NCBI GenBank assembly: GCA_947311845.1
Contig: CAMZMU010000080.1
Span: forward strand, 47,192,111-47,256,110
DNA length: 64,000 nucleotides
Reading direction: 5' to 3'
Origin: Poa pratensis
Taxonomy: Eukaryota > Streptophyta > Magnoliopsida > Poales > Poaceae
Shown here piece by piece: positions 55,126-64,000 of the stretch (the stretch's first letter is position 1; each line of letters starts with the position of its first letter). The notes beneath the pieces were generated by a model. It was given only the letters and a program-made list of their open reading frames with translations, had not been told where the DNA came from and did not search any database. The position numbers and the translations under genes are program-made.

Positions 55126-56350
55126 TCAGGGGTAGAATTTCCGGAGATTCTCGATGTTCCAGGCGTTGCCCTCCGGCCTGCCTTTCTCGTCCTCCAGATA
55201 AACAGCTCCGGGTCTCAGGGTATGCGTCACCCGATAAGGTCCTTCCCACTTGGAGGACAGCTTGTTCATGTTATCAAGCTTCTGCTTCTTGCGGAGAACC
55301 AGGTCTCCGGGTTCCAGTACCCGTGAACGGATATGGCGATCATGATAGCGGCGGAGCCCTTGCTGGTATCGAGCAGATCGTAAGGAAGCTCGGCACCGCA
55401 CCTCTTCCAGGAAGTTGATGTCATCAATCCTCCTCTCAGCTTGTGCGTCTTCATCATAGGCAAGTACCCGGGGGGATCCATGCCTGAGCTCTGTTGGCAA
55501 GACGGCTTCTGCTCCATAGACAAGGAAGAATGGTGTTTCTTGAGTGGCTCTGCTTGGTGTGGTTCTGAGGGACCACAAGACACTTGGTAGATGCTCAATC
55601 CAGTTCTTGCCCTTGTCTTCTAACTTGTCAAAGGCTTGGTCTTCAAACCCTTTAGGACCTCCGCATTGGCTCGCTCCACTTGCCCATTGCACCTTGGGTA
55701 GGACACCGAGGCAAAACACACCTTGATTCCCAGCTCTTCACAGAAGTTGAGGAAGGATCGGCTTGTGAACTGAGAGCCATTGTCCGTTATGATTCTGTTG
55801 GGTACTCCGAAGCGGTACACGATCCCTTCAATGAACTTGATGGCTGCTTGAGCTGTCTGTCTTGGTACTGGCATCACTTCCACCCACTTTGTGAACTTGT
55901 CGATGGCCACGAAAAGGTATTCATGGCCCCCGACAGACTTCGGTATCTTTCCCACGATGTCCAGCCCCCAGACCGCGAACGGCCAGGAGATTGGAATTGG
56001 CTGCAGAGCTTGCGCCGGCTGATGTATGTTCTTCGCATAGTATTGGCAGGCTTCACAGGTCTTGACTAGCTGCTCCGCATCACTGAGGACTGTTGGCCAG
56101 TAGAACCCGTGACGAAAACTTTACCCGCCAGTGATCTTGATGCCACATGACTTGAACATGTGCCTTCGTGGATGTCCCGTAGCAGTACTTGGCCTTGTTC
56201 TTGAGGGATGCAGCGGAGCTTGACTCCGTTGTCCCGTCGCCGGTAGAGCTCGCCGTCGATCATGACGTAGAGCTTGGCTTGACGAGCCACCCGCTCGGCG
56301 TCGTGATCGTCCTCCGGGAGGGCGTGCTCCATGATGTACTTGACGATGTC
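55126..56350 (-). pseudogene. Integrase of the large gypsy element (frameshifted)
   Basis: Read from right to left: a zinc-binding region starts near 56350 (LYVMIDGELYRRR; His/Cys pairs). The catalytic core follows with AIDKFTKWVEVMP, IITDNGSQFTSRSF and NGQVERANAEVLKGL (DDE). The C-terminal part ends FYP-stop at 55126 with KLSSKWEGPYRV. Pieces are in at least three frames. Integrase inserts the cDNA into host DNA. Confidence 0.88.
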
Positions 56351-58569
56351 CCGGGCCCAGGGTGGGTGGGTCCTTCCACCGGTAGCACCATCCGACGGAA
56401 AGAAAGCATAGCTTCCTCCGCTGGAGGGGCTGCCGGGTCTTGAGCTTCTGGGCTGGCTACCCGTGTTGTCGAGGTAGAAGGGTCGCCAGCCCCCGGCGCA
56501 GATCTTGTCGCGAGCCTCTCGGGCGGGATCGAAGGTCGCCTGAGGACCTCGATGTAGATCCCGGGAGGCACTGGTTCTTGCTTGGACGCCACCTGCGATA
56601 GCTCATCCGCGGCCGTGTTTTCTCCCCGTGGGACGTACACAGCCCGGAAGTTGTCGAAGCGCCGCTGCAGCTTCCAGACCTCTTCAACGTATGGTGCCAT
56701 CTGAGGGCACGCGTACTCCTTGTTCACTTGTTTGATGACTAACTGAGAGTCACCCTTGACGACGATCTTGTTGATGCCGAGGCCGATGGCAGCACGAAGT
56801 CCTGCGAGCAGGCCCTCGTACTCCGCCGTGTTGTTGGAGATGTTCCCTTGGTAGTGCATCTGGACGACGTACTTCAGCCGGTCCCCGGTTGGTGAGGTTA
56901 GGACAACCCCAGCACCTCCTTTCCCCTTGGTGTAGGAGCCGTCGAAGTGCATGATCCAGGCGCTAGGATCTTCCTTCCCGGGGAGGCAGGTTTCCTCTTC
57001 CGGGTCGTCGAACGCCGTCTCGGTCCACTCGGCCGTGAAATCCGCCAGCGCCTGACTCTTGATGTTGTCCGTGTGCTCGAACTTGAGACCGAAACCTTGA
57101 AGCTCCATGGCCCACCATGATATGCGACCAGTGGCAAGTGGGTTCTCCAGGGGGCTTCTTAGGTTGTACTTGGACACCACCGTGATGGGATGGCTTTGGA
57201 AGTACGGCCTCATCTTGCGGGAGGCAATGAGGATTGCCAGCAGCAGCTTCTGCATCATGGGGTACCGCTCCCGGGCGTCGCGCAGCACTGCGCTGACGAA
57301 GTAGACCGGGTGCTGCACCTTGCGGGTCGCCGAGTCCTGAGAGGGCTCGGCTTCCCCCGTCGACGTCTTGGGGTGGGGACGATGTAGCCCCCGGCGAAGT
57401 CTCGTCGGAGGGAGATTCTCCATTCCCGACGGGATCCGCGTCGCTTGGTGAAGTTGCAGTGACGCCAGGATCATGAGACCCCTGGTCACCCGGCAGCCTT
57501 TTCTTGCACGGTTGCCCGGAAGAGAGTTCCCGGGTCGCTTGCCCTTGATCTTGCTTGACTTCTTCGGAGGAGCGTCACGCTCTACCACGAGCACAGCGCT
57601 GATCACCTGGTTGGTGGCAGCAATGTACAGTAGTAGGGGCTCCTTCTCTTCTGGTGCCACGAGGATTGGTGGCGAGGCGAGGTAGCGCTTGAGGGACTGC
57701 AGGGCTTCCTCGGCCTCGGAGGTCCACTCCACGGGGCCTGACTTCTTGAGCAGCCTGAAGAACGGTAAGGCCCGCTCCCCAAGCCTTGAGATGAAACGCC
57801 CGAGTGCAGTGATGCACCCGTTGAGGCGCTGTACGTCCTTGACCCGCCGGGGCGCCTCCATGCGCTCGATTGCCTTGATTTTGTCCGGATTCGCCTCGAT
57901 CCCTCGGTGAGAGACCAGGAAACCCAGCAGCTTGCCGGAGGGGACCCCGAACACGCACTTGTCGGGGTTGAGCTTGAAGTTGACCCGGCGGAGGTTCTCG
58001 AAGGTCTCGTGCAGGTCTTGGATGAGGGAGTCCTTGTACCGGGTCTTGACCACGATGTCGTCGATGTACGCTTCGACGTTGCGGCCCAGCTGCGACCCAA
58101 GGCATGCTTGCATTGCGCGCTGGAAGGTAGCGCCGGCGTTTCGGAGGCCAAAAGGCATCCGGGTGTAGCAGTAGCAGCCCTTGGGAGTGATGAAGGCCGT
58201 CTTCTCTTGGTCCTCGAGTGACATCATGATCTGGTGGTACCCGGAAAAGGCATCCAAGAAACACAGCAGCTCGCACCCGGCCGTGGAATCCACGATCATG
58301 TCGATCCGCGGCAGGGGGAAAGGGTCCTTGGGACAGGCCTTATTCAGGTCTGTGAAGTCGATGCAGAGTCTCCACTTGAAGGTCATGGGTTTCGGTACCA
58401 CCACGGGGTTGGCCACCCAGCTTGGGTGGGGAACCGACCGGATGACACCAGCTTCTATCAACTTGTCCACCTCGGCGATGATGAATTCCAGCTTTTCCTT
58501 GCTTTGGTTCCGGAGAACCTGCTTCACGGGGCGAGCCCCCGGATTGACCGCCAATTTGTGCTCGATCAC
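56260..58569 (-). CDS. Reverse transcriptase and two RNase H domains of the large gypsy element
   Basis: A 769-codon open frame. RT blocks: VVVPKPMTFKWRLCIDFTDL, FLDAFSGYHQI, TRMPFGLRNAGATF and YIDDIVVKT (canonical YVDD has Ile here). Gypsy-type RNase H follows from about residue 310 but seems interrupted by a stretch of about 60 unrelated residues (near 57590-57300). The second, archaeal-like RNase H has MHFDGSYTKGKGGAGVVL, NNTAEYEGLLAGL and GDSQLVIKQ with its acidic catalytic residues. The last 100 codons are probably out of frame. Confidence 0.9.
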   Translation of the reverse strand: MIEHKLAVNPGARPVKQVLRNQSKEKLEFIIAEVDKLIEAGVIRSVPHPSWVANPVVVPKPMTFKWRLCIDFTDLNKACPKDPFPLPRIDMIVDSTAGCELLCFLDAFSGYHQIMMSLEDQEKTAFITPKGCYCYTRMPFGLRNAGATFQRAMQACLGSQLGRNVEAYIDDIVVKTRYKDSLIQDLHETFENLRRVNFKLNPDKCVFGVPSGKLLGFLVSHRGIEANPDKIKAIERMEAPRRVKDVQRLNGCITALGRFISRLGERALPFFRLLKKSGPVEWTSEAEEALQSLKRYLASPPILVAPEEKEPLLLYIAATNQVISAVLVVERDAPPKKSSKIKGKRPGNSLPGNRARKGCRVTRGLMILASLQLHQATRIPSGMENLPPTRLRRGLHRPHPKTSTGEAEPSQDSATRKVQHPVYFVSAVLRDARERYPMMQKLLLAILIASRKMRPYFQSHPITVVSKYNLRSPLENPLATGRISWWAMELQGFGLKFEHTDNIKSQALADFTAEWTETAFDDPEEETCLPGKEDPSAWIMHFDGSYTKGKGGAGVVLTSPTGDRLKYVVQMHYQGNISNNTAEYEGLLAGLRAAIGLGINKIVVKGDSQLVIKQVNKEYACPQMAPYVEEVWKLQRRFDNFRAVYVPRGENTAADELSQVASKQEPVPPGIYIEVLRRPSIPPERLATRSAPGAGDPSTSTTRVASPEAQDPAAPPAEEAMLSFRRMVLPVEGPTHPGPGTSSSTSWSTPSRRTITTPSGWLVKPSSTS

Positions 58570-58724
58570 CTCCCTTGGTACGCCGGGTAAACCTGATGCC
58601 TCCCACGCGAAGACGTCAGAGTTTTCCCGAAGGAAGGCGACGAGCGCGCTTTCCTATTTGTCGGTGAGGCGGGCGCCGATGGTGATGGAGCGAACTCCGT
58701 CGCTGGTTAGCGCCACCTTCTTGG

Positions 58725-60584
58725 TCAGCTGCGGATCGCCATGGAATGGCGCCTTCTTGGGTGGAGTAGATGTGGAGCCCCCGGGGTGCCCTTCGCCCCC
58801 GGGGAGAGCCCCATCATCATCCTCCTGTACACCTTGAGGGATGTCCGCCGTGGTTGCCACGTCTGGTTCAGCTGGTGAACGCAGTAGATAGCATCGTCGA
58901 TGTCGGCCCTGACCTTGATCACGCCCCACGGCGCCGGAATCTTCAGCATGTTGTAGGCGAAGTGGGAGACGGCCATGAACTTGGCCAGAGCAGGTCTGCC
59001 AAGTATGCCGTTGTACGGTAGCGGAGTGTCGGCGATGTCGAAGACGATTTCCTCGGTGCGGAAGTTCTTGGAGTCGCCGAAGGTGACCGGAAGGGTGATC
59101 TTCCCGAGGGGTCGAGTAACACTTCCGTTCACGCCTTGGAACACCCCAGTGTCTTGTAGGCGAGACAGGGGGATTTGAAGGATAGCCAGGACCTTCGCCG
59201 TCAGCAGGTTGAGGCTGGAGCCTCCGTCGACCAGCATCTTGGTGACCTTGTAGTTGTGGATGACGGGCGACACGATCAGCGGCAGGGTCCCGACCCCGGC
59301 AGTGTTTGCAGGGTGGTCTTCTGGGTCGAAGGTGATGACTTGGCTAGACCAGTCCAGGGGCTTGGACGGAGCAGAAGCTACCGCGTTCAGCTCCCGGACA
59401 AGTCTCTTGCAGGCGCCGTTGGAGGGAGGCAGAGAAGACCCTCCGTGGATGCACCCGACAACTCCCGTGACTTCTTGATACTTGCCGCCGTTGCCTCCTT
59501 GGGGAGCCGGAGCTTCCCCGTTGCCGACGTGGGCGGCCTCCGGAGTGTTGTACCCGCGACCACCTTGACCGCCGCGTCCTCCTCCACGGCCCCCGCGGCC
59601 ACCGCCTCGGTACCATCCACGGCCGCCTCCGCCTTGGCGACCCGTGGGACAGTCACGAGCGATGTGCCCGGCAGTGCCGCAGTTGTAGCAACCGTCTTGA
59701 CTGACCCCATCAGCTCGGCGTTGCTCCGGACGGCGAGGTTCTTGAGCATGCGGCAGTCCTTGAGCAAGTGGTTGCCTTCTGGATGATGTGGCACCAGGGA
59801 TCACCTTCACCTTCTTCCTCGGAAGTCGGCGCGGGCTTGGTCTTCTTCGGAAGAGGCTCGGTGACGAAGATCCGCTTGTCGGGTCCAGGGTCCCGCTTCT
59901 TGTTCTTAGCTGGAGCGGCCTTGTCCTCGGGTTCATCCTCCCCGGGGAACTTGGCTCCTTCTTCAGCTCGAGCGCACCGGTCTGCAAGCTCCCAGAGCTT
60001 CGAGCAGACTCGACGCGATGGATGCTCAGCTTCTCGCGCATCTTGGGGTTGCGGACGTTGGCGTGGAAGGACTGGATCACCAACTCCTCCTTGATGCACG
60101 GGATGGTGTTCATCTTCTGGGTGAAGCGCTGGATGAACTTGCGGAGAGTTTCACCCGGCAACTGCTTGAAGTCGTGGAGATCACTGGGAGCCCCCGGGCG
60201 CTCGTACCCGCCTTGGAAAGCCCCCAGAAACTGCTCCTTCAGTGCCCGCCAGGAACGGATGGAGCACTTGGGAAGGTTGAGAAGCCAAGTCTGGGCATCT
60301 CCCTTCAGGGCCAACGGGAACCAGTTGGCCATCATGACCTCGTCGGCCCCGGCAACCATCGCAGCAAGAGAGTAGATCTGCAGGAAAGTCCCGGGGTTCG
60401 TGGTGCCGTCGTAGCGGAGAACGTCGATCTTGAATTTCTTGGGCCTTGAAGTGGCGGAACTCGGGAGCGAGGGCGAGGCAGCCTTCGGCGAGGTCGATGC
60501 CCCGATCTTCCCGGCGGTGACGTCTCGGCGACGCTCGATGCGGGTGCGCATATCCTCGATTCTGACGGCTGTTGAGCTCGTCAC
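58725..60584 (-). pseudogene. gag and protease of the large gypsy element
   Basis: From the right: capsid-like WFPLALKGDAQTWLLNLP and FKQLPGETLRKFIQRF; an out-of-frame middle portion (about 60090-59720); zinc knuckle CYNCGTAGHIARDC (about 59690-59650) followed by a long Gly/Arg-rich run; and the protease core VTKMLVDGGSSLNLLTAKVL (about 59250-59190) with GILGRPALAKF. It stays open to 58725. Two compensating frame changes flank the middle portion. The leader from 61316 to 60585 holds more gag-like N-terminal pieces in other frames. Confidence 0.85.
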
Positions 60585-61316
60585 GAAGATCTGGGTTGCG
60601 CGAGGTAGACCCGATGGAGATGGCCCTCGCCGTGATCGCGGTGTTAGCCGATCACCATCGGTGGCGCGGTGCGAGGAGGCGCCGTCTTGGCTTGACGTTC
60701 ACCACGAGGCTGGCCTCGCGGATCACGTGTTTTCTTGTGCTGCTCCGGGATTGTCGACGGTGGGAGCTTTGGAGTGGGTTCGACCCACGGACCACCATCG
60801 GCGAAGTCGAGAGCCTCTCGATGCGAGTCCTCCATTCTTGGTAGACCTTGGGGTCGCCGCTGCTTGGAGGGAACTGCATCAGGCCTTGGCAGCGACTAGA
60901 GCATCATGGCGAGCTTGCACGTCCGAAGGCGAGTGCGCGGAGGTCTTGCTCTTGGATGCTCGTGGATCCCCGCTGGGGCGAACGCCTGGTTCCCTCCTCC
61001 AGCGGTGGGCTCCTTGCCGGTGCCGTTGCAGACGCTCTTCTCCCCTGAGCGAGGAGGGAGGCATGGTGGTGCCCTTTGGAGCGCCGCTCCGCCAGGGCCG
61101 TTGTCCTTGTCGCGACCGTCCACTTCGTCCGGCGCCACCCTCTCCATGGGAGGCGGGGACGGAGAGGCGCTCCGCCGTGCGCCAGCAGCACGACGTTCAG
61201 CTGAAGCTTGGGTGCGCGAGGAGAGACCGGCTTGGACGCCAGGGATCTCCCTTCTTCCTTGGAGGCATGCTTGACGAAGAACTTGCGATGACTTGATGAA
61301 GATGAATCAGCACTTG

Positions 61317-61334
61317 CCCCTACCTGGCGCGCCA
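61317..61334 (-). promoter_or_regulatory. Primer-binding site of the large gypsy element
   Basis: The minus strand reads TGGCGCGCCAGGTAGGGG two bases after the LTR end. The TGGCGC start is typical of plant gypsy primer sites. Confidence 0.75.
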
Positions 61335-61716
61335 GATGTCGTGTCTCGTTGCACACACGGGAGTATAGGATACCCCTTTAGGTTCGCACGGGGCGCGAAG
61401 GAGCTGAGAATCGTCTTCTTGGGCGGATCAGGATCAAGCTCTCCTCTCTACGATCAAAGCATGCAACCAAAGGGACACAAGGAGCTACCAGGTTCAGGCC
61501 GCCCGGAGGCTAAAAGCCCTACTCCTGCATGACTGGATTGATGAGTTCTTCATAGTGTCGCTACAATGAACCTCCGGACAGGGTACCCGAAGGGTTTTGG
61601 CCCGAGGTAGAAGAAGGACAGATCCTGACCCGGAGGAGATCACCTTCCTCTCTACCTTCGCAGCCCTAGTCTAGTCTTGCTCTGGTTCTAGCTTGTGTTC
61701 ATCCTTGCTCTATCTT

Positions 61717-61729
61717 NNNNNNNNNNNNN
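61717..61729. other. Assembly gap (13 N)
   Basis: Thirteen Ns. Sequence 61347-61716 is repeated at 61730-62108, so the two sides are overlapping or paralogous ends, not true neighbours. Confidence 0.95.
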
Positions 61730-62948
61730 CGTTGCACGGACACCGGGAGTATAGGATACCCCCTTTTAGGTTCGGCACGGGGCGCGAAGGAGGCTGAGAA
61801 TCGTCTTCTTGGCGGAGTCTAGATCAAGCTCTCCTCTCCACGATCAAAGCATGCAACCAAAGGGACACAAGGAGCTACCCAGGTTCAGGCCGCCCGGAGG
61901 CTAAAGCCCTACTCCTGCATGTCTGGATTGATGAGTTCTTCATAGTGTGGCTTACAATGGAACCTCCCGGACAGGGTACCCGGAAGGGTTTTGGCCCGAG
62001 GTAGAAGAAGGACAGATCCTGACCCGGAGGAGATCACCTTCCTCTCTACCTTCGCAGCCCTAGTCTAGTCTTGCTCTGGTTCTAGCTTGTGTCGTCCTTG
62101 CTCTATCTTCTCTCCCCTCTCCGTGCCTTGGTCCTCCTTTTATAGGCTAAGGGGTTGCCACAGGGTCACGTGAGGGGTGAGGGACCTTCGGGGTGAAGGA
62201 CCCTCCTCATCTAGTTTAGGGGGAGACGTGGCCTCTCCTCAGCCTAGCGTCTCTCTGGGTTAGGTGGGAGCGTCCGCCTTGGGGTGGACAGGAGCTGACA
62301 CCACCACGGGACGTGCTTCCCGCCCCGCTGCCTTCGCCTTGCTTCCCAAGTCTTCCGTGGTGAGGTGGAGTGCTTATCCACAGGAAGTAGGAGTACCCGA
62401 GAGGGAGCCTGGCCTCCTGCCGGGAACTCGGGCTCTCGGGTCCTTCCTGGCCTTCTTGCTTGATTCGGGGACCCAAGGTCCCCAGGACCGGAGCCCTTAG
62501 TCGTCGTAGGCCATGCGTGTCTTGACGGTGAACCCGCCAGCTTGACTTGAGTCTTGGTCTTGTCCATCTTCATCTTGGGCCCACATGGGGTGGACCCACT
62601 TTGGCAGTACTAGGGGAACCCCATGTTCCACTGTTGCGACAGTAGCCCCCGGGCATGGTCCCGGCGGCTCTTGCTCCAGCTGCCGGGGCCATGGCCTAAA
62701 GATAGGTCAAAGTGGGTCCCGGGTACCTGGTCTTCTCAGCTTCGCTTCACTGATGGCCTTGAAGGTCTTGGAGTTACTCCGCTCGGGGGAATAACTGCGA
62801 GGGCCCCCTCGATTCCCATAACGGAAGAACCGAGGAGACGCTTGGCAGAGGCACTGCCGCGGCTATAAAAGCGAGGCGCACCCCTGGCCTTTTCGGTCAT
62901 CTTCTTCCTTGGTCCAACTCCAGGCCTCCCCACAAGCTGCCAGCGCCA

Positions 62949-63536
62949 ATGGCGAGAGCGAAGAGAGGAGTTGGGCGCCCTCGTACTTCTTCAGCTGCTG
63001 CGGAGAGTGGCCCCTCCACTCGTGGTCGAGCTGTTCCGCGAGGTCGTGGGATTCGCGGTCGCGGCGGCCGTGGAGGCCGCGGCACCGCTGCCCCTCTTCC
63101 TAGGAGCATGGTTCATACCAGCTTCGCGCCGTTCGAGTTCGCCGTGGATCTGAACCGCAGGCCTCGCAGCCGCGCTTCTCTGCCGGATTCCTTCGCGATG
63201 GCGACGGAGGACATCGGACCCTCCGGCTTCTGGCTGCAGGTGGAAGGCTGCCCCAATGGCCCCTCCTGGGCCATGGCGGAGCGCACCACTGAAGGCGCCA
63301 TGCTTCTGGGTCCGGGGTGGAAGTCGTTCTCCCGTGCCCGCCGCCTGTCCAGGGGGCAGTGCTTGGTGTTCCGGTACGACGGAGATGCTACGCTCTCCGT
63401 GAAGATCTTCGGTGTCGATGGCGGACGCGTGGAGTGCTGCATGGAGAGCAGCAGCGGCAGCTCGAGCTCCTACGACGAGGATGAAGATGAGGAAAACTCA
63501 TCTGACATCAAGGTCGAGGGGAGCTCGTCTTCCTGA
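62949..63536 (+). CDS. B3-like domain protein, second LTR copy
   Basis: Same 195-residue length as 52640-53227. It differs at SRASLPDSF against SRLLLPDSF, where two nearby indels cancel, and at AMLLGPGW against ALLLGPGW. TATA is at 62864. Its intactness in both LTR copies is the main argument that it is a gene and not a chance frame. Confidence 0.68.
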   Translation: MARAKRGVGRPRTSSAAAESGPSTRGRAVPRGRGIRGRGGRGGRGTAAPLPRSMVHTSFAPFEFAVDLNRRPRSRASLPDSFAMATEDIGPSGFWLQVEGCPNGPSWAMAERTTEGAMLLGPGWKSFSRARRLSRGQCLVFRYDGDATLSVKIFGVDGGRVECCMESSSGSSSSYDEDEDEENSSDIKVEGSSSS

Positions 63537-63927
63537 AGGCGAGGAGCTTCGGACGGGCGCCATGGAGATCTCGTTGACCTCCTCCTTGGCGGCCTTGACG
63601 TCGTACTTCTGGAAGTAGCGTCTTCCATTGTACGGCGGTGCTCCTTGTTCGGCGGGAGCCAACCTTTTTGTTGTAAAAAAGATCGTCCCCTTGTAGTCCT
63701 TGTAAATGAAGAAGATCTTGTTTTCCTCCTTGTCTTCGTGTCGCGTCCGTGTGAATGAGAACGAGTTTTTTGCAAAACGCGCTCCCATTACTGCAGCAGC
63801 CGTAGCGTCAAGGGGTAGGTGGAGCAGGGAGGCCTATAAAAGACCATCCAGACTCCACCCCTTCGCCACATCTTCTCGCCTTGCTCCGCTCCTCTTCTTC
63901 CTTTGCCTCCCCTCGTCCCGCAGAACA

Positions 63928-64000
63928 ATGTCCGGCGAAGCAGAGAGGGCCTTGTCCGATGTGTCGACGGCGGAGTCCGTCTTTCGAGGAGCGGCGGAGG
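63928..64000 (+). CDS. Second LTR-borne ORF, start only
   Basis: ATG 63928 starts the same MSGEAERALSD sequence as at 53618, with TATA at 63835. Cut by the window end. Confidence 0.45.
   Translation, partial: MSGEAERALSDVSTAESVFRGAAE

Larger units (their letters stand above)
51408..64000 (-). mobile_element. Large Ty3/gypsy element (minus), dual RNase H, continues past window
   Basis: 3' LTR at left (51408 to about 54952), integrase, RT/RNase H, gag in order to the right, PBS at 61334-61317 (TGGCGCGCCAGG on the minus strand), and the 5' LTR from 61337 rightwards beyond 64000. It is inserted in the LINE. RT (YIDDIVV) plus an additional RNase H (FDGSYTKGKGGAGVVL) places it in a lineage with two RNase H domains, such as Tat. 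A 13-N gap at 61717 lies in the 5' LTR, so LTR sequence right of the gap could belong to another copy. Confidence 0.88.
61337..64000 (-). repeat. 5' LTR of the large gypsy element (partial, with assembly gap)
   Basis: The sequence after 61337 matches the 3' LTR from 51408. The first 380 bp carry many single-base losses relative to the 3' LTR (for example GGAACCTCCC read as GAACCTCC). Then come 13 N, after which the same LTR end starts again at 61730 at better quality and continues past the window end. Confidence 0.8.

Overview
This is a grass nuclear window, almost certainly Triticeae (wheat, Aegilops, barley or rye group). The evidence is Stowaway-type MITEs flanked by TA, CACTA, Mutator and PIF/Harbinger transposons, Ty3/gypsy elements with long LTRs, and a few isolated plant genes. 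Nothing bacterial or organellar was seen.

Layout. Bases 1-4074 are one end of a minus-strand LTR retrotransposon with an LTR of about 3.9 kb. A broken proline-rich, repeat-containing gene follows (4670-6105). Next come a complete non-autonomous CACTA element (6816-8111, ACG target duplication) and a complete Pack-MULE-like Mutator element (8793-10100, perfect 9-bp duplication). A tRNA-derived SINE-like unit lies near 11 kb. A divergent histone H2A with a long SPKK-type tail is at 14850-15452. A tandemly duplicated fragment of an XH-domain (IDN2/FDM-like) gene is at 18476-18925, minus strand. From 19 to 27 kb there is a CACTA end, degenerate repeats, a four-copy minisatellite and one small unknown minus-strand ORF (24436-24861). 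From 27.2 to 29.6 kb there is a dead Harbinger element carrying a solo LTR. A 5'-truncated LINE (32193-32744, 16-bp duplication) lies downstream of an intact P-class PPR gene (34803-36875, minus).

The right half is nested transposons. A roughly 2.0-kb PIF/Harbinger element (37258-47771, TTA duplication) was split inside its transposase reading frame by an 8.5-kb gypsy element (38463-46970, CTACC duplication). A Stowaway MITE abuts its right end. Next are a three-copy tandem repeat, a truncated LTR element (LTR 48654-49096) and a LINE (about 50.1-51.4 kb). The LINE is cut by a second, larger gypsy element with two RNase H domains (51408 to beyond 64000, minus strand).

The most unusual content is inside the LTRs of that last element. 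On the strand opposite to the retrotransposon, each LTR carries two reading frames, each with its own TATA box 85-92 bp upstream of the ATG. One encodes a 195-residue B3-like protein. The other is a small protein with a probable 75-bp intron. The first is open in both LTR copies.

The gypsy reading frames carry many single-base shifts, and there is a 13-N gap at 61717 flanked by duplicated LTR sequence. Some apparent pseudogenisation may therefore be consensus error. Host genes I consider likely functional are the PPR gene and possibly the H2A; the rest is mobile DNA or remnants.
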